Shown: positions 37,560 to 49,600 of the stretch, in pieces
Layout: each line of letters begins with the position of its first letter
Position numbering within the stretch: position 1 is the first letter of the stretch
Notes under the pieces: generated by a model
The model's database searches: none
Told to the model about the DNA's origin: nothing
Seen by the model: only the letters and a program-made list of their open reading frames with translations
Assembly: GCA_946699065.1 (NCBI GenBank)
Contig: CAMPDV010000374.1
Location: 186,001-250,000, forward strand
Direction of reading: 5' to 3'
Length of the DNA: 64,000 nt
Source of the DNA: Loxodes magnus
Lineage: Eukaryota > Ciliophora > Karyorelictea > Loxodida > Loxodidae
Program-made: the position numbers and the translations under genes

Positions 37560-37690
37560 AAGAAAAAACTTATAAAAGTGTCATTTTTATATTTTTACAT
37601 TCCTTTAAAAAATTTAAAAGCATAAAAGTGATTTGATAAAACCACAACTTTCTTAAAATATAGAAATATTAAACTGATAAACTAAATGTT
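37560..37690. repeat. dispersed repeat, copy 1
   Basis: TTCCTTTAAAAAATTTAAAG, then GCATAAAAGTGATTT and ATAAAACCACAACTT match 63895-63990 in the same order. The same core (GATTTAATAAATTACAACTT) is the insertion site of the gag-like element at 57048-58027, and GCATAAAAATGATTTAATAG flanks the copy at 39013. Confidence 0.65.
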
Positions 37691-38299
37691 ACATGACTTG
37701 AAAAATAGTTTCTAATATTAAAAAAAAGGATTTTGTTAATTTTATTTTAATAGAGCAACAGTAAATACAGGGTATTATATGAACGAAAGAAAATATTTTC
37801 AGCAGATATATGATGATAGAGTTTATATGGAGCTAATATTGTAAATATTATAAATAAAAAAATTTGACTTAAAAACGTTTTGATAAAGAAAAGCACTTAG
37901 TTTTAGAATAAAATAGAGATTAATTAGAGGAATTTCGTAAGTGAAAAGGGAGTTGCTAAAAGATCAATAACTTGCATTTTATTGAAATAATACAATAATC
38001 AGTAAGAAATATAAAATTATACAAATAAAATTGATTAAAATTAGAAAATTTTAAATTGTTTAACTATTTTTTATATAAATAATAATTTTTTTTTAATAAA
38101 CTTATGTCTTTTGTCTATTACTTACTCATTAGTGTAAATCTTAAAGTAATTTTTAAGAAGAAAATAATATATGATAGAATAAATTTTTAACTGATAATCA
38201 GATTGATGCAATTAATTATATAAAGAATAATTATCTAGATACCATTTTAGATGAATATAAAAGGGAAAACTAAAAATTGGTACTGAATAAATAAAAATG
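37691..38299. other. AT-rich spacer
   Basis: Nothing recognised. Confidence 0.4.
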
Positions 38300-39013
38300 A
38301 TTAAAGAGCGCGTAGTACCTGCTGTATTTGTATTGTACTTTATTTATTCCAATAATCGTCATAAATTTTTGAATTTCTTGCCGCGTCTTCACAAGTGTTT
38401 TGTCGAATTGCAGTAGTAACAATTCTTCACTACTTTTTGTGGTTTAACCCTATTCTTCATGTTGGTCTCTTCAATCATCTTTGGATCTCCCCTTTGTTCG
38501 ACTAGCTTCCTTTATAATTTTTCCAGTCTGTTACTCAAGTCAGATTATTTCTGAAGATAATTTTATGATTAGTTATTCTATTCTTTGGATATGTTTCAGA
38601 AAGCGCTTAATTATCTTTCTTTTAACTATTCCTTCCGCTAGGCTGAGTTGTTTCATAAGCTTCTCATTATCCTTCCTCAGTTTCCTAACCTCTTCCTTGA
38701 GGTTCAGCACCATTTTGATGAGTTACTCCATGCTCATCTGGCAAGAAAGATTAAATTCTGACACCTCCTGGTGAAAAGTAGATTTCATCTGCTTTCTTGG
38801 CTTTTCCTCTGATGTAGGACTTATTAAGTGAGTCGCTTTCTAGGATTTCTTCTGCTCGTTATATCCTGCTTGAATTCCAGGTTGTTAAGATTAAGAAGAA
38901 GGTTAAGAAAAAGAAAAAGATTACTGGCCAAGGTTGGATTCAGGTTTCCTCTTCAATTTTTTGAAGATGGTGTAGAAACCTTTTTTGAATCCTTCCATTT
39001 TTTTAATATATAA
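38300..39013 (-). mobile_element. gag-like zinc-knuckle element
   Basis: Minus strand starts MEGFKKGFYTIFKKLKRKPE, then a Ser/Gln-rich linker (SFSFSQPSSQSQQPGIQAGY), a conserved SEFNLSCQMSMEQLIKMVLN and a heptad-like LKEEVRKLRKDN coiled coil, then LVEQRGDPKMIEETNMKNR and the knuckle region CYYCNSTKHLWRR near 38400. Collinear with the copy at 57048-58027. It ends at the hairpin-type sequence at 38305. Broken in more than one place; moderately young judging by nucleotide similarity to the 57 kb copy. Confidence 0.65.
38305..38342 (-). other. conserved hairpin-type tail, copy C
   Basis: TACTACGCGCTCTTTAAT on the minus strand encodes YYALFN in one frame and shares the distal half of the hairpin with copies A, B and D; the proximal half has diverged. 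Confidence 0.4.
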
Positions 39014-40444
39014 AATTCTGCATAAAAATGATTTAATAGTTCTTTTATATATATTTTACTTTATATATCAGAATTTTCATTATTTTGATACCTTTTATTA
39101 TTTACATGTAGATTCTTTCTTCTAATTACTATATTTTATTTTTTAGTTTATTAACATTTTTTAAAGTTTTTATCAACTTAACTAAAGAAAATATTTGGTT
39201 AATTAATATTTTGATAAATTTTTTAATTTACTTTAAAATTTTTTTAATTTACTTTAAAATTTTTTTTAATTTCTTTGATTTAAACCAAAAATTAGAAAAA
39301 CTCACCAAAAAATTGCTTTATAATGAAAATTTCTAAAATAATATTTTATTCCATTTTGCAAATTTTTTTAATCTTGTGCTTTCTTTTTAAAAAATTTTCA
39401 CTTTAATACTATTAACTAGAAATTTTTTTGAGCAAACTGAAATTCTATTTTTATGGAACTTACAAGTTTATATAGTAAGCCTTTTATTTTCTTTAGTTAA
39501 GCTAGAGAACAAAAACTAGATTTTAAAACAGTTTTAATAATTAATTATTGAATTAATTCCGTTAAATTATTTTATTTTATAATCATCATTAAAATTAAAA
39601 TTTATACAAAGCAATTTTTAGTATTAAGAGCTAATGCTCCTTTTATCTATTTTCTTTTATTAATAATTAAAGTTGATAAAGCTTGAGTTATCAGCTACTT
39701 TATGAACTTATCTCGTAATAAGTTTGAACTAGCATTGTAAATTCTAAAACTTGAATCTTAAAAAGAATTTTCTTTTATTTTAGTATTCAAACTTAATAAG
39801 TAAAAAAATGTAGATAAATATAATGTTGAAATTATTAAATCTATAAGAGTTAAAAAGGTTATTAGTTTAATATATTTTCACTTTATTAATAATTAATTAA
39901 TTTTAAATAAAATGTTTAAGTAGCCAGATATTATTATTCTCTTTGCTGTAAATAAAAAATATAAAAAAAGTAATTAAACTTTTGTTAGCTTAATTTATAA
40001 AATTAAATTTTTTATTGTATATTTTAATTTATTATTCATACTAAATTTATTAATAATTGATATTCTTTTTTTATATAAATATGAATTATAATTCATAATT
40101 ATTTTATATTTCATTTATATATCAAAAAATATAATAACTTTCCTAGTTATTAATTTTCTATCTATTATTAAGATTATAATCTTTTTTATTAAACTAACTA
40201 AATATAATCATACGAATTTCATTTTAATAATGATATTTATTCTTTAAGTATTCCATATTTTCCTTTATTGTAAGATTTTTGTTTAAAAAGAATATTTAAT
40301 ATGTTTATAATTTTTATAATAAATACAAAATGAACTAAATATATTTATTTAAGATTTTTGCTTTTTTCAACAATATAGTTTTAAGTTAATGCTTAAAATA
40401 GCAAGCTAAATAATTTAAGATTTTTTTATTATTATTTAATTCTA
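39014..40444. other. AT-rich spacer
   Basis: Contains a short tandem duplication TTTTTTTAATTTACTTTAAAA-like around 39215-39275 (units about 23 bp). No gene supported. Confidence 0.45.
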
Positions 40445-41060
40445 AATTTTCAATACAAGTCATTGTAAAGCTTTTTATTGCTTCTTTTAGTACTTTTATA
40501 TTGGTTTATTCTTTTTATTATACCTCAGATAAATTTTAAATTTATTAAATAAAAGTTTGAATTATCAACTCAAAGCTCTGCTTGATATTGAATCCTGTCT
40601 TTGCTGAAACTTCAAAATAAAGCATTTTATTTTTTTAACTAAACTCTAAAGCTTTTTCATACTAAATAACTCGCTAAGTAGAAAGATCTAACTTATTTCC
40701 TATTAAAAATACTTTAGTAGATTAGCTTGCATATGACTTTATATCTTATAAAAATGAAGTAACTTCATCGAATGAAGATTAATTAGTTATATCATAAACT
40801 ATAAGAACTCCATTAGCTCCTCTCAAAAAGCTTTTTATAATATTTCTAAATCTTTAATTTCCAGCAGCATCTCAAAATTTAACTTTAAATCATTCCTTAA
40901 AAAGATTCATTTATTAAATTCTAAAGTCAACTCCAATTGTACATGTATAAGTTTCAGAAAACGAATCCTCAATTAAGCGTTATAAAATAATAGATTTCCC
41001 TGTTTTATAAATTCAATATAATACGACTTTAAATTAATAATGGTTATAGTAAGAAATCAT
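40445..41060 (-). CDS. Rab-family small GTPase, atypical P-loop
   Basis: ATG at 41060 gives MISYYNHYQFKVVL..TGKSIILQRLIEDSF, ETYTCTIGVDFRIQ (switch I, G2), KFWDAAGNQRFRNII (G3 with TGA as the Trp), VFLIGNKLDLS (G4 GNKLD) and YFEVSAKTGFN (G5 SAKTG). The order and spacing are those of Rab GTPases, which direct vesicle traffic. The G1 box keeps GKS but its first Gly is replaced by a TGA-coded Trp (Y-W-I-Y-K-T-G-K-S), which should weaken nucleotide binding; so this is either an atypical Rab or a decaying copy. The C-terminus runs on past SFTMTC without a clear double-Cys prenylation signal, and the stop is not resolved. No intron seen. Confidence 0.8.
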
Positions 41061-42391
41061 TCTTTTAGTATAAAAAGAAAATTTCTAACTATAAAGCATT
41101 AAATTAAAAATCTAAATAATATTACTAATATAGTACACTATTTATTAAAATCAAAGCTTAATTACTTCTATGTCTTTATATAATTTAAATAACTGAAAAT
41201 AATAAAACTATTCAAATAAAATTAATAAAGGGCCAGATAAATTATAGATTAAAGTTAAAACTAATGAAATTTAATAAACATAATTAATAAAATTATTAAT
41301 AAAAAGATAATTTAAATTAATCATTAAAAAATAATTACAGTATTTTGATATTATCATCACTTCACATTATGATATTTTATCTTTTAAATCTTTAGATTCT
41401 TAAAGGAATAATTTATTTAAATTATTATAAAAGAAAAATATAAATAAAAATTATACCTTAAAATTGGAATTTAGTCAATGTAGTTTAATTCATAAGAAAA
41501 AATAATTTATAGATCTAAAATGAGAATCAATTATAAGTAGTAGATTGTTTATACTAAAGCTTAATACTCTTATTTAATATATCTAATTTATTTTATTGTA
41601 GTAAATTAATAACTTAAAAAATTAGAGAAATAGCTTTGCTTTTACTATTTAATAATTAAATTTATAAATTTTGAGCATTTTAAATTATCTAAATAATTTT
41701 TTAATTAAAAATTAAAGTAAATATAATTTTATTAGCCTAAATAAATTGAAATTTTTTTATATAATAAATTTATTATTTTATCAAAAATTAAAATATTTAA
41801 CTAAAACATTTTTTTTATAATTTGGAATTTCTTTTTTCAGATTTTTTTACTTTATTCTAATTAAAAAATCTTAAATTTTATTCTATTGATGATTAAAATT
41901 TTGCTAGATTGTTATTTTTTTATTTTCCCTTATAGTTAGATTTTTTATTTTTTTATTTTGCTATAATTTTAAATTATCTTCCTTTTTAAAGATAATACAA
42001 ACAAATTTTTTTTTAAATATAACATGTAAAAAATAATATTTGAAATATATCAGAAAATTATTTACTTAAATGCTATTCAATATTTTATGATCACTAGATC
42101 TAGATAAAAACTATTTTTATTATTTTTTATTAACTAATGAGTTCTAATAATAAAATCTAACTAGATGTAATTTAAAGAATTATATCATTAAATATTAAAG
42201 ATTCTAGATCATTATATTTAAAAAGCTAAAAACTATTTTATACTTTTATAAATTTGTAATAATAAAGGAAATAAATGCTTGAAGTATATAATTACATTTA
42301 TCTTTTTCTAGTTTATAATAGAATTAAATTATCTTGTAATTACCTTTTTTATTAAATATTTTAGAAAGTGAAAAAAAATTTAATTCTTTAA
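41061..42391. other. AT-rich spacer
   Basis: Nothing recognised. Confidence 0.4.
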
Positions 42392-43315
42392 TCAAATGTT
42401 TTTTGCCACCAACTTTAAATTTATTGATTTCTAGGTTAAAGTTTTTATGTTGTAGATATAAAAATCAGTTTTATCTATTATATATAGATCATTTCCTACT
42501 ACTTGAGGGCATACATCTACTTCGCCTATGAATCGCTAAGGTAATGATTAATATATTTTATTATTCGAAAATATTTCAATCTCGCTGTTGCCAGATTCTC
42601 TAAAAATATACACCTGATTATAAACTAAAGCTGTTATTGGATAACTTGACTTTTTAAGTCTAATTTATAGAACTCTTCAATTATCTTGATTTATATTATA
42701 TACTTATATTATATTATGATAATAAATTCCCTTTCCTCCAAATACATAAATCTCATCTTTAATAATCTAACCACTTGCTCCTTCCATTAAGTTTGGCAAA
42801 TCACTTATTGATCTAGATTTATTTGCTTTTATATTGAAAGTCTCACATTTAGCGATATACTAATTAGCATATCCTCCCATAATAAATATTAAATTTAATA
42901 TTCTAGAAAAGCAAATGCAAGCTCCAAATCTTTTAACTTAAGCTTAGAATTCTTTTACTTTATCTTCACTTATTATACTCATTCTATCATCTCCTTAACC
43001 TCCTTTATATCCACCAATTGATACAAACTCCTTATTAGAAAGCTAAGTAGATTTACAGTATTTATCAAAAATTTTTGTTTTTGCTTAAAATAAGGAAAGT
43101 TTCTAAGTTCTGGTTTCTAACTTGATTACATTATTAGTACTTCTTTCAGGAAATAGCAATACTGAGAATTAATGGTTGCATAAATTAGGGAGAGTTTCGT
43201 ATTTATTAACAAGCAAAGGAATCTTACTAAAAAGAATTCCACAGTTATTAGATTTCCCTTACTTACAAATAGTTCTTAAAAAGAGAATTTTAGTTATAAC
43301 TTCTTACTTACTCAT
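42392..43315 (-). CDS. Kelch-repeat protein, 307 residues
   Basis: One uninterrupted frame from ATG 43315 to TGA 42394-42392. It starts MSKQEVITKILFLRTICKQG, then repeated Kelch blades: EFVSIGGYKGGQGDDRMS, RILNLIFIMGGYANQYIAKC, GASGQIIKDEIYVFGGKGIY, ALVYNQVYIFRE. Each blade has the hydrophobic run followed by Gly-Gly and a conserved aromatic. Kelch propellers mediate protein binding, often as substrate adaptors; no BTB or F-box partner domain is visible here. One internal TGA (QDNWRVLQIRL) is Trp while the terminal TGA is the stop, so this gene shows both meanings. A truncated paralogue lies at 55823-56310. Confidence 0.75.
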
Positions 43316-44341
43316 ATTATTTAAATCTTAAGAATAAAAATAAATTACTTAGTAGTTTAATTAATATCTTATAATTAAGATAAAATAATTAGAATTAATA
43401 ATTAAATATTCTCTACATTTTATATTTTAAAGATTGTATGTTGATACTTTTTATTTAAGTACCTATAAGTTTATATTATTTTTCTTCTTTATATTTTGTA
43501 AATTTTATTTTTAAAAGATTTTAAAGTTAAGATATAACAATAGAGCAATACTTGTAATTATATGTCTTAATTAAATTAAAAGGTTAACATATTATGATTA
43601 AAGATTGATAGTTATAAAAACTAAAAGGATATACCTCTTGATTCAGTAATTTCCTTTTACTTATATAACTTTATTTGTTTTAATTGCTCTAGAAATCATA
43701 ATATATAATATAGCATTTATTTCCTAATTATTTAAATTTAGATTAAATTATTAGTAATACTTATCATTAATAACCTATTGCTAATAAAAAGCAATGAATC
43801 ATTCATTCAATTAATAGCTAGTTTAATTATAAATTTAATTAGTATAGATATTTATAGTATAAGCATAATCATTAAGAATGCATAGCTTTTGATAATTTTA
43901 ATATGTTTAAGTTTAATATTTGCTATTTATTATATAACTTTAATTTTTTAATCTTAATTATTTAAATCTTAATAATAAACTTTTAATTTATTTAACTTTT
44001 ATTTTTTACATTATAAATAAACTATAAAATTATTTATTAAAATCTAGCAAATCCTAAATGTTTGATATATTTATTATATAGAGAAATATTGTTTTTCTGT
44101 TTTAAATTATAACATTTACTTTATTTTATTTAGAGTTTATTTTAATTTATTATTTAGTTTTTTATACAAAATCTCCTTTTTATAATTTTCCTAAACTAAA
44201 CTCAAATAATATATTTAAAATATTTAAGAATCTTGTTAATTATTATTCAGAAAATAAATAAAGAATAATATGATAAAATGAACTATAAAATTAAATGATA
44301 TAGTTGTTATATAACTAACTAGTAAAATCTAAAAATTAAAG

Positions 44342-44342
<1 letters not shown>
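43316..44342. other. AT-rich spacer
   Basis: Nothing recognised. Confidence 0.4.
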
Positions 44343-44412
<70 letters not shown>

Positions 44413-44423
44413 ATATATATATA
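44343..44423. repeat. (TA)n microsatellite, about 80 bp
   Basis: About 40 TA dinucleotides with one interruption (TATTAT) near 44400, ending directly at the start codon context of the gag-like ORF at 44425. Confidence 0.95.
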
Positions 44424-44424
44424 A

Positions 44425-45250
44425 AATGGCTTCTAAGAAATAACAGAACTTTGAACAAAACATTTAAACAGGAAAATTCTCTAAAAATAAAAAATAAAAT
44501 AATTACAATGAGTGAAAGTGAGAAATATGATTGATATAAAGAACATTAACCACTTGGAAATCCAGAAATAAAAAAACTTCCGACACAAACTCAAATAGAA
44601 ATATTATCTAAGTCATTAAAAGAGTTTATGTTTAAAAATAGATATCTCACTGGTAAGTAGAAAAACTAGAAAAACTAATAACGTCTTTACTTGAGAAACA
44701 ATATTAATCATCATAAGAAATAGAAGACAAACTGAAACAATGAATTCTTTAAATTTAATAATAAATTCAGGTTACGCCATTTTCGATTTAACAGAATTAA
44801 TCAGATCCTATGGAAATAGAAAATGAAGCCTCAAATTAAAATAAACAGTAAACGTTTATTTAAAATAAGTAGTAAATTTAAATTAAATAAGTGTTACAGG
44901 AATAATAGGTTAAAAGAAGAATAAAATGCTACGTGTGCAATAAATAACACCAATGAAAATACTGATACTAACTAAGCGAAATTTAAAGAAAGAATAAATA
45001 AGATATTTTTAGAAAACTATTTAGGATATATCCAACATAAAGCGGAAAAATTTATAGAAAAAAATTCTTTAATTCAAATCTTAATCCTTGGAGAAATAAT
45101 TAGGAACGCTACATGCAAGATTAATACTATTCAGAATATTAAAGGATGGTGCACTAATGAAGTGCTACACCGCCTAACTAAGCCTAGTAGAAATTCAAGA
45201 CAAACTAATGGAGACAAGCTGATAGAATAGGTCAGATGGCTGACTACTAA
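44425..45250 (+). mobile_element. gag-like zinc-knuckle element
   Basis: ATG at 44425 opens MASKKQQNFEQNIQTGKFSK; a Gln/Lys-rich region, a coiled coil (VEKLEKLITSLLEKQYQ) and SDPMEIENEASNQNKQQ follow, then knuckle-like CYVCNKQHQWKYW near 44933 and a C-terminal region with ADRIGQMADYQGFNKAF. The frame is continuous in the ciliate code for about 270 codons. Family as in the other copies; class uncertain. Looks old by comparison with the 57 kb and 38 kb copies, although the frame is long. Confidence 0.6.
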
Positions 45251-45468
45251 GGCTTTAACAAAGCTTTTTAACTTTTTTTTTAACTTTATAAATAATTGAC
45301 ACTTTATGCTAGTTTAGATGAAAAAATAATAAGGAACTAAAACTTCTAGTTAATTAACTTAAATCTGAAATAAGAATTACTTGGTAGTAATTTAAGAGAT
45401 ATCTGATATTCTTTATTTACTTATATCAATTTATTAATTATTATTTTACTAGATTTGCTTATAAACTT

Positions 45469-45957
45469 TCAATTTAAGATTTAGTAGTAGTAGCTTATCT
45501 AAAGACTAATAATCCTTAGTTTCTTATTTTTTAATTAGTTTATATTTAAATTAATTAATACAGTTTATTTATTTATTTGTTCTTCTTTTCCTTCTTCTTT
45601 ATATAAAGAAGTTAGTGAGATTTGTTCTATATCTTATTTATGTTCTGCATGAATCTTATAATCTCTTTGATTCATTTAATAGCTTATAACTTAATTTTCG
45701 TTTTGCTGAAATATCTACTATTACACCAAATATAAAAAGTAAGGCTACATATCTCCAAGCTTATTTTATTTCTTTTTTATGTAAAAACGATAAGCAAATC
45801 TCTTAGCTATTTCTAGTCTTTCATGGACAATAATAGAAGGCACCAATAAAGGCATTCAAAACAATATCTCAAAGTCTAAATGTATCATATAAGAAACTAA
45901 TTATCAGATAAAGACAATAGCAGATGTATTGATTAGGAATATTTAGATATGGTTCAT
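45469..45957 (-). CDS. hypothetical membrane protein, 162 residues
   Basis: ATG 45957 to TGA 45471-45469 in one frame. N-terminal MNHIQIFLINTSAIVFIWQL and LDFEILFWMPLLVPSIIV form two probable membrane helices; the remainder is hydrophilic (ERLEIAKRFAYRFYIKKKQN, EHKQDIEQISLTSLYKEEGK). Two internal TGA codons are read as Trp. No family recognised. Lies divergently upstream of the NACHT locus. Confidence 0.5.
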
Positions 45958-46183
45958 TAGTGTAAATTAAAATGACTTTTAATGAAATTGAAGTGATAGA
46001 TAGTCTTAAAAGAGTTGCTGTTAACTTAGTTGATAGTAATAAATAAAATAGTAGTATAATTAGTAGTTTATTATAGGTTTAGATAGTAAGTGTCTAATGC
46101 GAATAGATGGAGTAATTAGTTATAATAGACATTTTATTTAATCTTTTATATTCTTAGATATTCTACTTTTAAAATATTATAAA

Positions 46184-46678
46184 ATGCCTCAATATTGCAA
46201 TTCAAATTGCTTTATCTTCGGTTAAATTCTTGGAAGCTGTCATGGCTTTCAGTCTTAAAGCTAATTATATGGATTTCTAAAATCTCATGATGTTATAATC
46301 TGATTAGTCTAGCAAATTTAAACAGACGCGAATTTTAAGGATTAAAAGATACTCAAAAAGGTTGAGGGATAAACTTAAATTAGATTTATGCTAAAATCAG
46401 GTAATAATGAGCTTATGGATAATAAAACTTTGCCAAGATCAACGGACGAGTATATTAAAGGAAAAATAGCAGAAAATGCCTTACGTTACTATATAGTTAC
46501 TGAAAGTTACAGCTTTATTCAAAATTATCCTTATCTGGTAAACGCAGAAATACTAGATGTTAAGGAGTTTTAGATAAACTAAACAAATTATCTAAAAGAA
46601 AGCTTATAGACTACTTCTTATTAAGGAGCAGTGTGGATCAAATAAATCTAAAACTTTAAATTCTAGAAAAGTAAGAAA
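46184..46678 (+). CDS. coding-like region in frame with the NACHT gene
   Basis: ATG 46184 (in TATAAAATG context) opens MPQYCNSNCFIFGQILGSCH and reads to the NACHT gene ATG at 46679 in the same frame, passing ENALRYYIVTESYSFIQNYP. It has one TGA. It may be an N-terminal extension of the NACHT protein, or a separate small gene whose stop cannot be recognised. No domain recognised. Confidence 0.4.
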
Positions 46679-49600
46679 ATGAAGGGAGGAGGCTGTTGCA
46701 GTACGAAGTAAAAAGATTAAACCCCTCAATTAACTTAATTATTCCCATAAGTAAGCATTACAAATGTTCCTTAATCATAATAACCAGCTTTATTAACTGA
46801 GGAGCAAAAGATTTATCAAGAAGGATTAAATCTCTTAAAAAATGGTTTAAGCTAGTAAAAGATGGAATTAATTCTACAAGGAATTTAAACCATTCAAAAA
46901 AATAAACTGGCCAAACTAGATGATCCTTTGGTGTTAATTAATCAATTTATAGAAATAGTCTCTCATTAATATACTGAAGATTGGTCTTAGCTCTTGAAGG
47001 AGTAGCTTGTATAAAATCTTCCTGAGTTATTGGATATGTTGCTTTAGAAGAATGAGTAAAACTCTTATAAAAGTAAGAAAAATAAGAATAATAATGATTT
47101 TTTCATAAATGCAGAAACGAAAGGGAAACTCATGTAAAAAATTGAGTTTGCATTAAAGTTAGTAAATATAAAGTAAATAGGAGGTCCCGAGCTTAATTTT
47201 GACTTAAGATACAGTTAGATGATATTGAAAAATATTCCAGACAATAAAGATTCTGATTACTTTAATGTTTTCTGTAAGGCATTAAAAGTCACTTAATGGG
47301 TAGTTGCTTTATCGTTGGGAGATGGAACAGTAGATACTAAGTCGATCTCCATAATAAAGGATTTCATTGTTTGGGAAACTAAATAAATAAAGTAAAAAAT
47401 TCACCTTAAAAAAATAGTTAGAATAAGATTCTTAGATGCTCTTACATATGACTTAGTAATTAAATATAAGTAAGTAACGTTTGAACAATTTAAAAGTCTC
47501 ATTTTGAAAGAAGAACTGGACTTAAGATTTAGAGCATGTTATCTTCTGAAGCATATGATAAGAAATCCTAAAGCTTCTCCAGAATTAGTTAAGGAATCGT
47601 GTTAGCTGCTAGAGCAATTGTGTAAGGATAAAGATTGGTAGATTCGATACTTTGCTTTGAAATCATTATTAGAACTAAGCATTGACAAGAACTAAGTAGC
47701 TACAACTTACAAGGAGAGAGTATTTAAGCAAAAGAATGAAAGTTTAATTTATAATGTTAGGGAACAATAGATAATAATAGAAATACTAAAGAATTAGGAC
47801 CATGTTACTTAATTTACCTAAACTATGGAGGAGAATTGGTTGGCCTTAAAGGGTATAGATAATAAAATATATTAGAGAATGAAAAGTTATTTGTAAAATG
47901 AGATTTAAGAAAAGAAGGAGTATTACGTAAGTTTATTATGTGCTCCTAGTCCTAGTTCTAAGGAATAAAATAATCTTGAAAATAAAATTTAGAACTTTTT
48001 AGACAGTAAAGATAAAATTGGATTATTACTTTTGGGAGATTCAGGTTCAGGCAAATCTTTGTTTATGAAAACTTTAGCATTTAAGTATCTGGAGTAGAAG
48101 CATGACTGACTACCGATATATGTTTATCTTCCAACCATTAAATAATATGAAGACTAATTAATAGAGACAGCTTTATAGAACTATGGAATTGAGGGAAATG
48201 AAAGTTCGATGTTTAGGAAGATGCTGTTTCTATTTGATGCTTATGATGAATTAGGAAATTATATTAGCATAATGAGTAAAAATAAAATAAGCTATAAATA
48301 CCCTTAGGCAAAGTATATAATTACTTGTAGAATCAATTATGCTTTAACAGCTGATAATTATAAAAAAAAATTTTCTCCTTATAGAAATGAAAGTGCTTAG
48401 GTAAAACAATTGGAGGAGGTATATATAAAGCCTTTTGATCAAAGTTAGATAGAATAATATATAAGTTTAATCTTAAGAAAATAGAATCAAGGTGCTAGTT
48501 AAAGTGCAAATTAAGATCCAAGTTAAATTGTGAATGAGTAGTAAAAAGAAACTATTGAAAAGGTAAAAGAGTAAATGAGCATCATCTAAAGTATTCCGGG
48601 TTTAATGGAAATTCTAAATAATCCTTTTATGTTATATATATGTATGAGTGAGGAGGAAATAATAGAGTATTTGAGGAGTGGAGTGGATAAAAAGGTGTAG
48701 AGGGCAAAGATATATGAGATCTTTATAAATAAATGAAATGATAAAACTGAATAAAAGTTAAAAGAATTAAATAAATAAAAGGAGGAAATACAAACATTGT
48801 TAAAGTTATTTGAGGATATTTAAATAAGTGCGGCATACTAGATGTTAAGAGGTTAGTTAAAGTTAGAGAGTATGGATAAGGAAATCTAAAAATGAATTGA
48901 TTAATTGACTGAGAGTTCCAACCACATAGGATGTTTGATATAGATTAAAGAGGAAAATGGTTAAAAGAGGTTTGAGTTTATTCATGCTTCGATAAGGGAT
49001 TACTATGTGGCAAGGAATATAGTAAATTTAGTCGTAAATTTTTAAAATAGCCTAAATTCAATAGAAGCTCACGAAATAAACAGATATTCGATAGTGGACA
49101 ATAAGGATATCTAGTAGTTTATAAGGGAAATTGATAGTTTGGTTACATTTTAATAAAATTTATTGGAGATAGTGAAGTGGACAAGATCTAATAAAGCATT
49201 ATAAACGGTGGGTGCTAATTGTATAACAATACTGAATTGGATGGATTATCAGTTTACGTAGATGACAGATCTTCAGAATATCTAGGTGTCTGGGGCGGAT
49301 TTGAGTGATTCGGTGTTTGATGGTTGTGATATGAGTGGTGCTAATTTATCAAGGGTGAATTTTAGGGGAGCATGGCTGAGGAATTGTAAATTCAACGGTG
49401 CAAATATGAGTGAGGTTAATTTTGGTTAAATGCCAACCATAGCGGGTCATATTTCTGGTGTTTATTCTCTGGTATTATCAAGTGACGACAAGTATTTAAT
49501 ATCTGGAAGTGTTGATACAACAATAAGTATATGGGATATGTAAACATATGAGCTCATAAGAACATTAGAGGGTCATACTTCTTATGTTGATTCTCTGGTA

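Noticed and set aside
38481-39013. Plus-strand ORFs rich in Ser/Phe/Leu
   Set aside because: They are antisense to the coiled coil and N-terminus of the minus-strand gag-like element; the same holds for 57640-57843.
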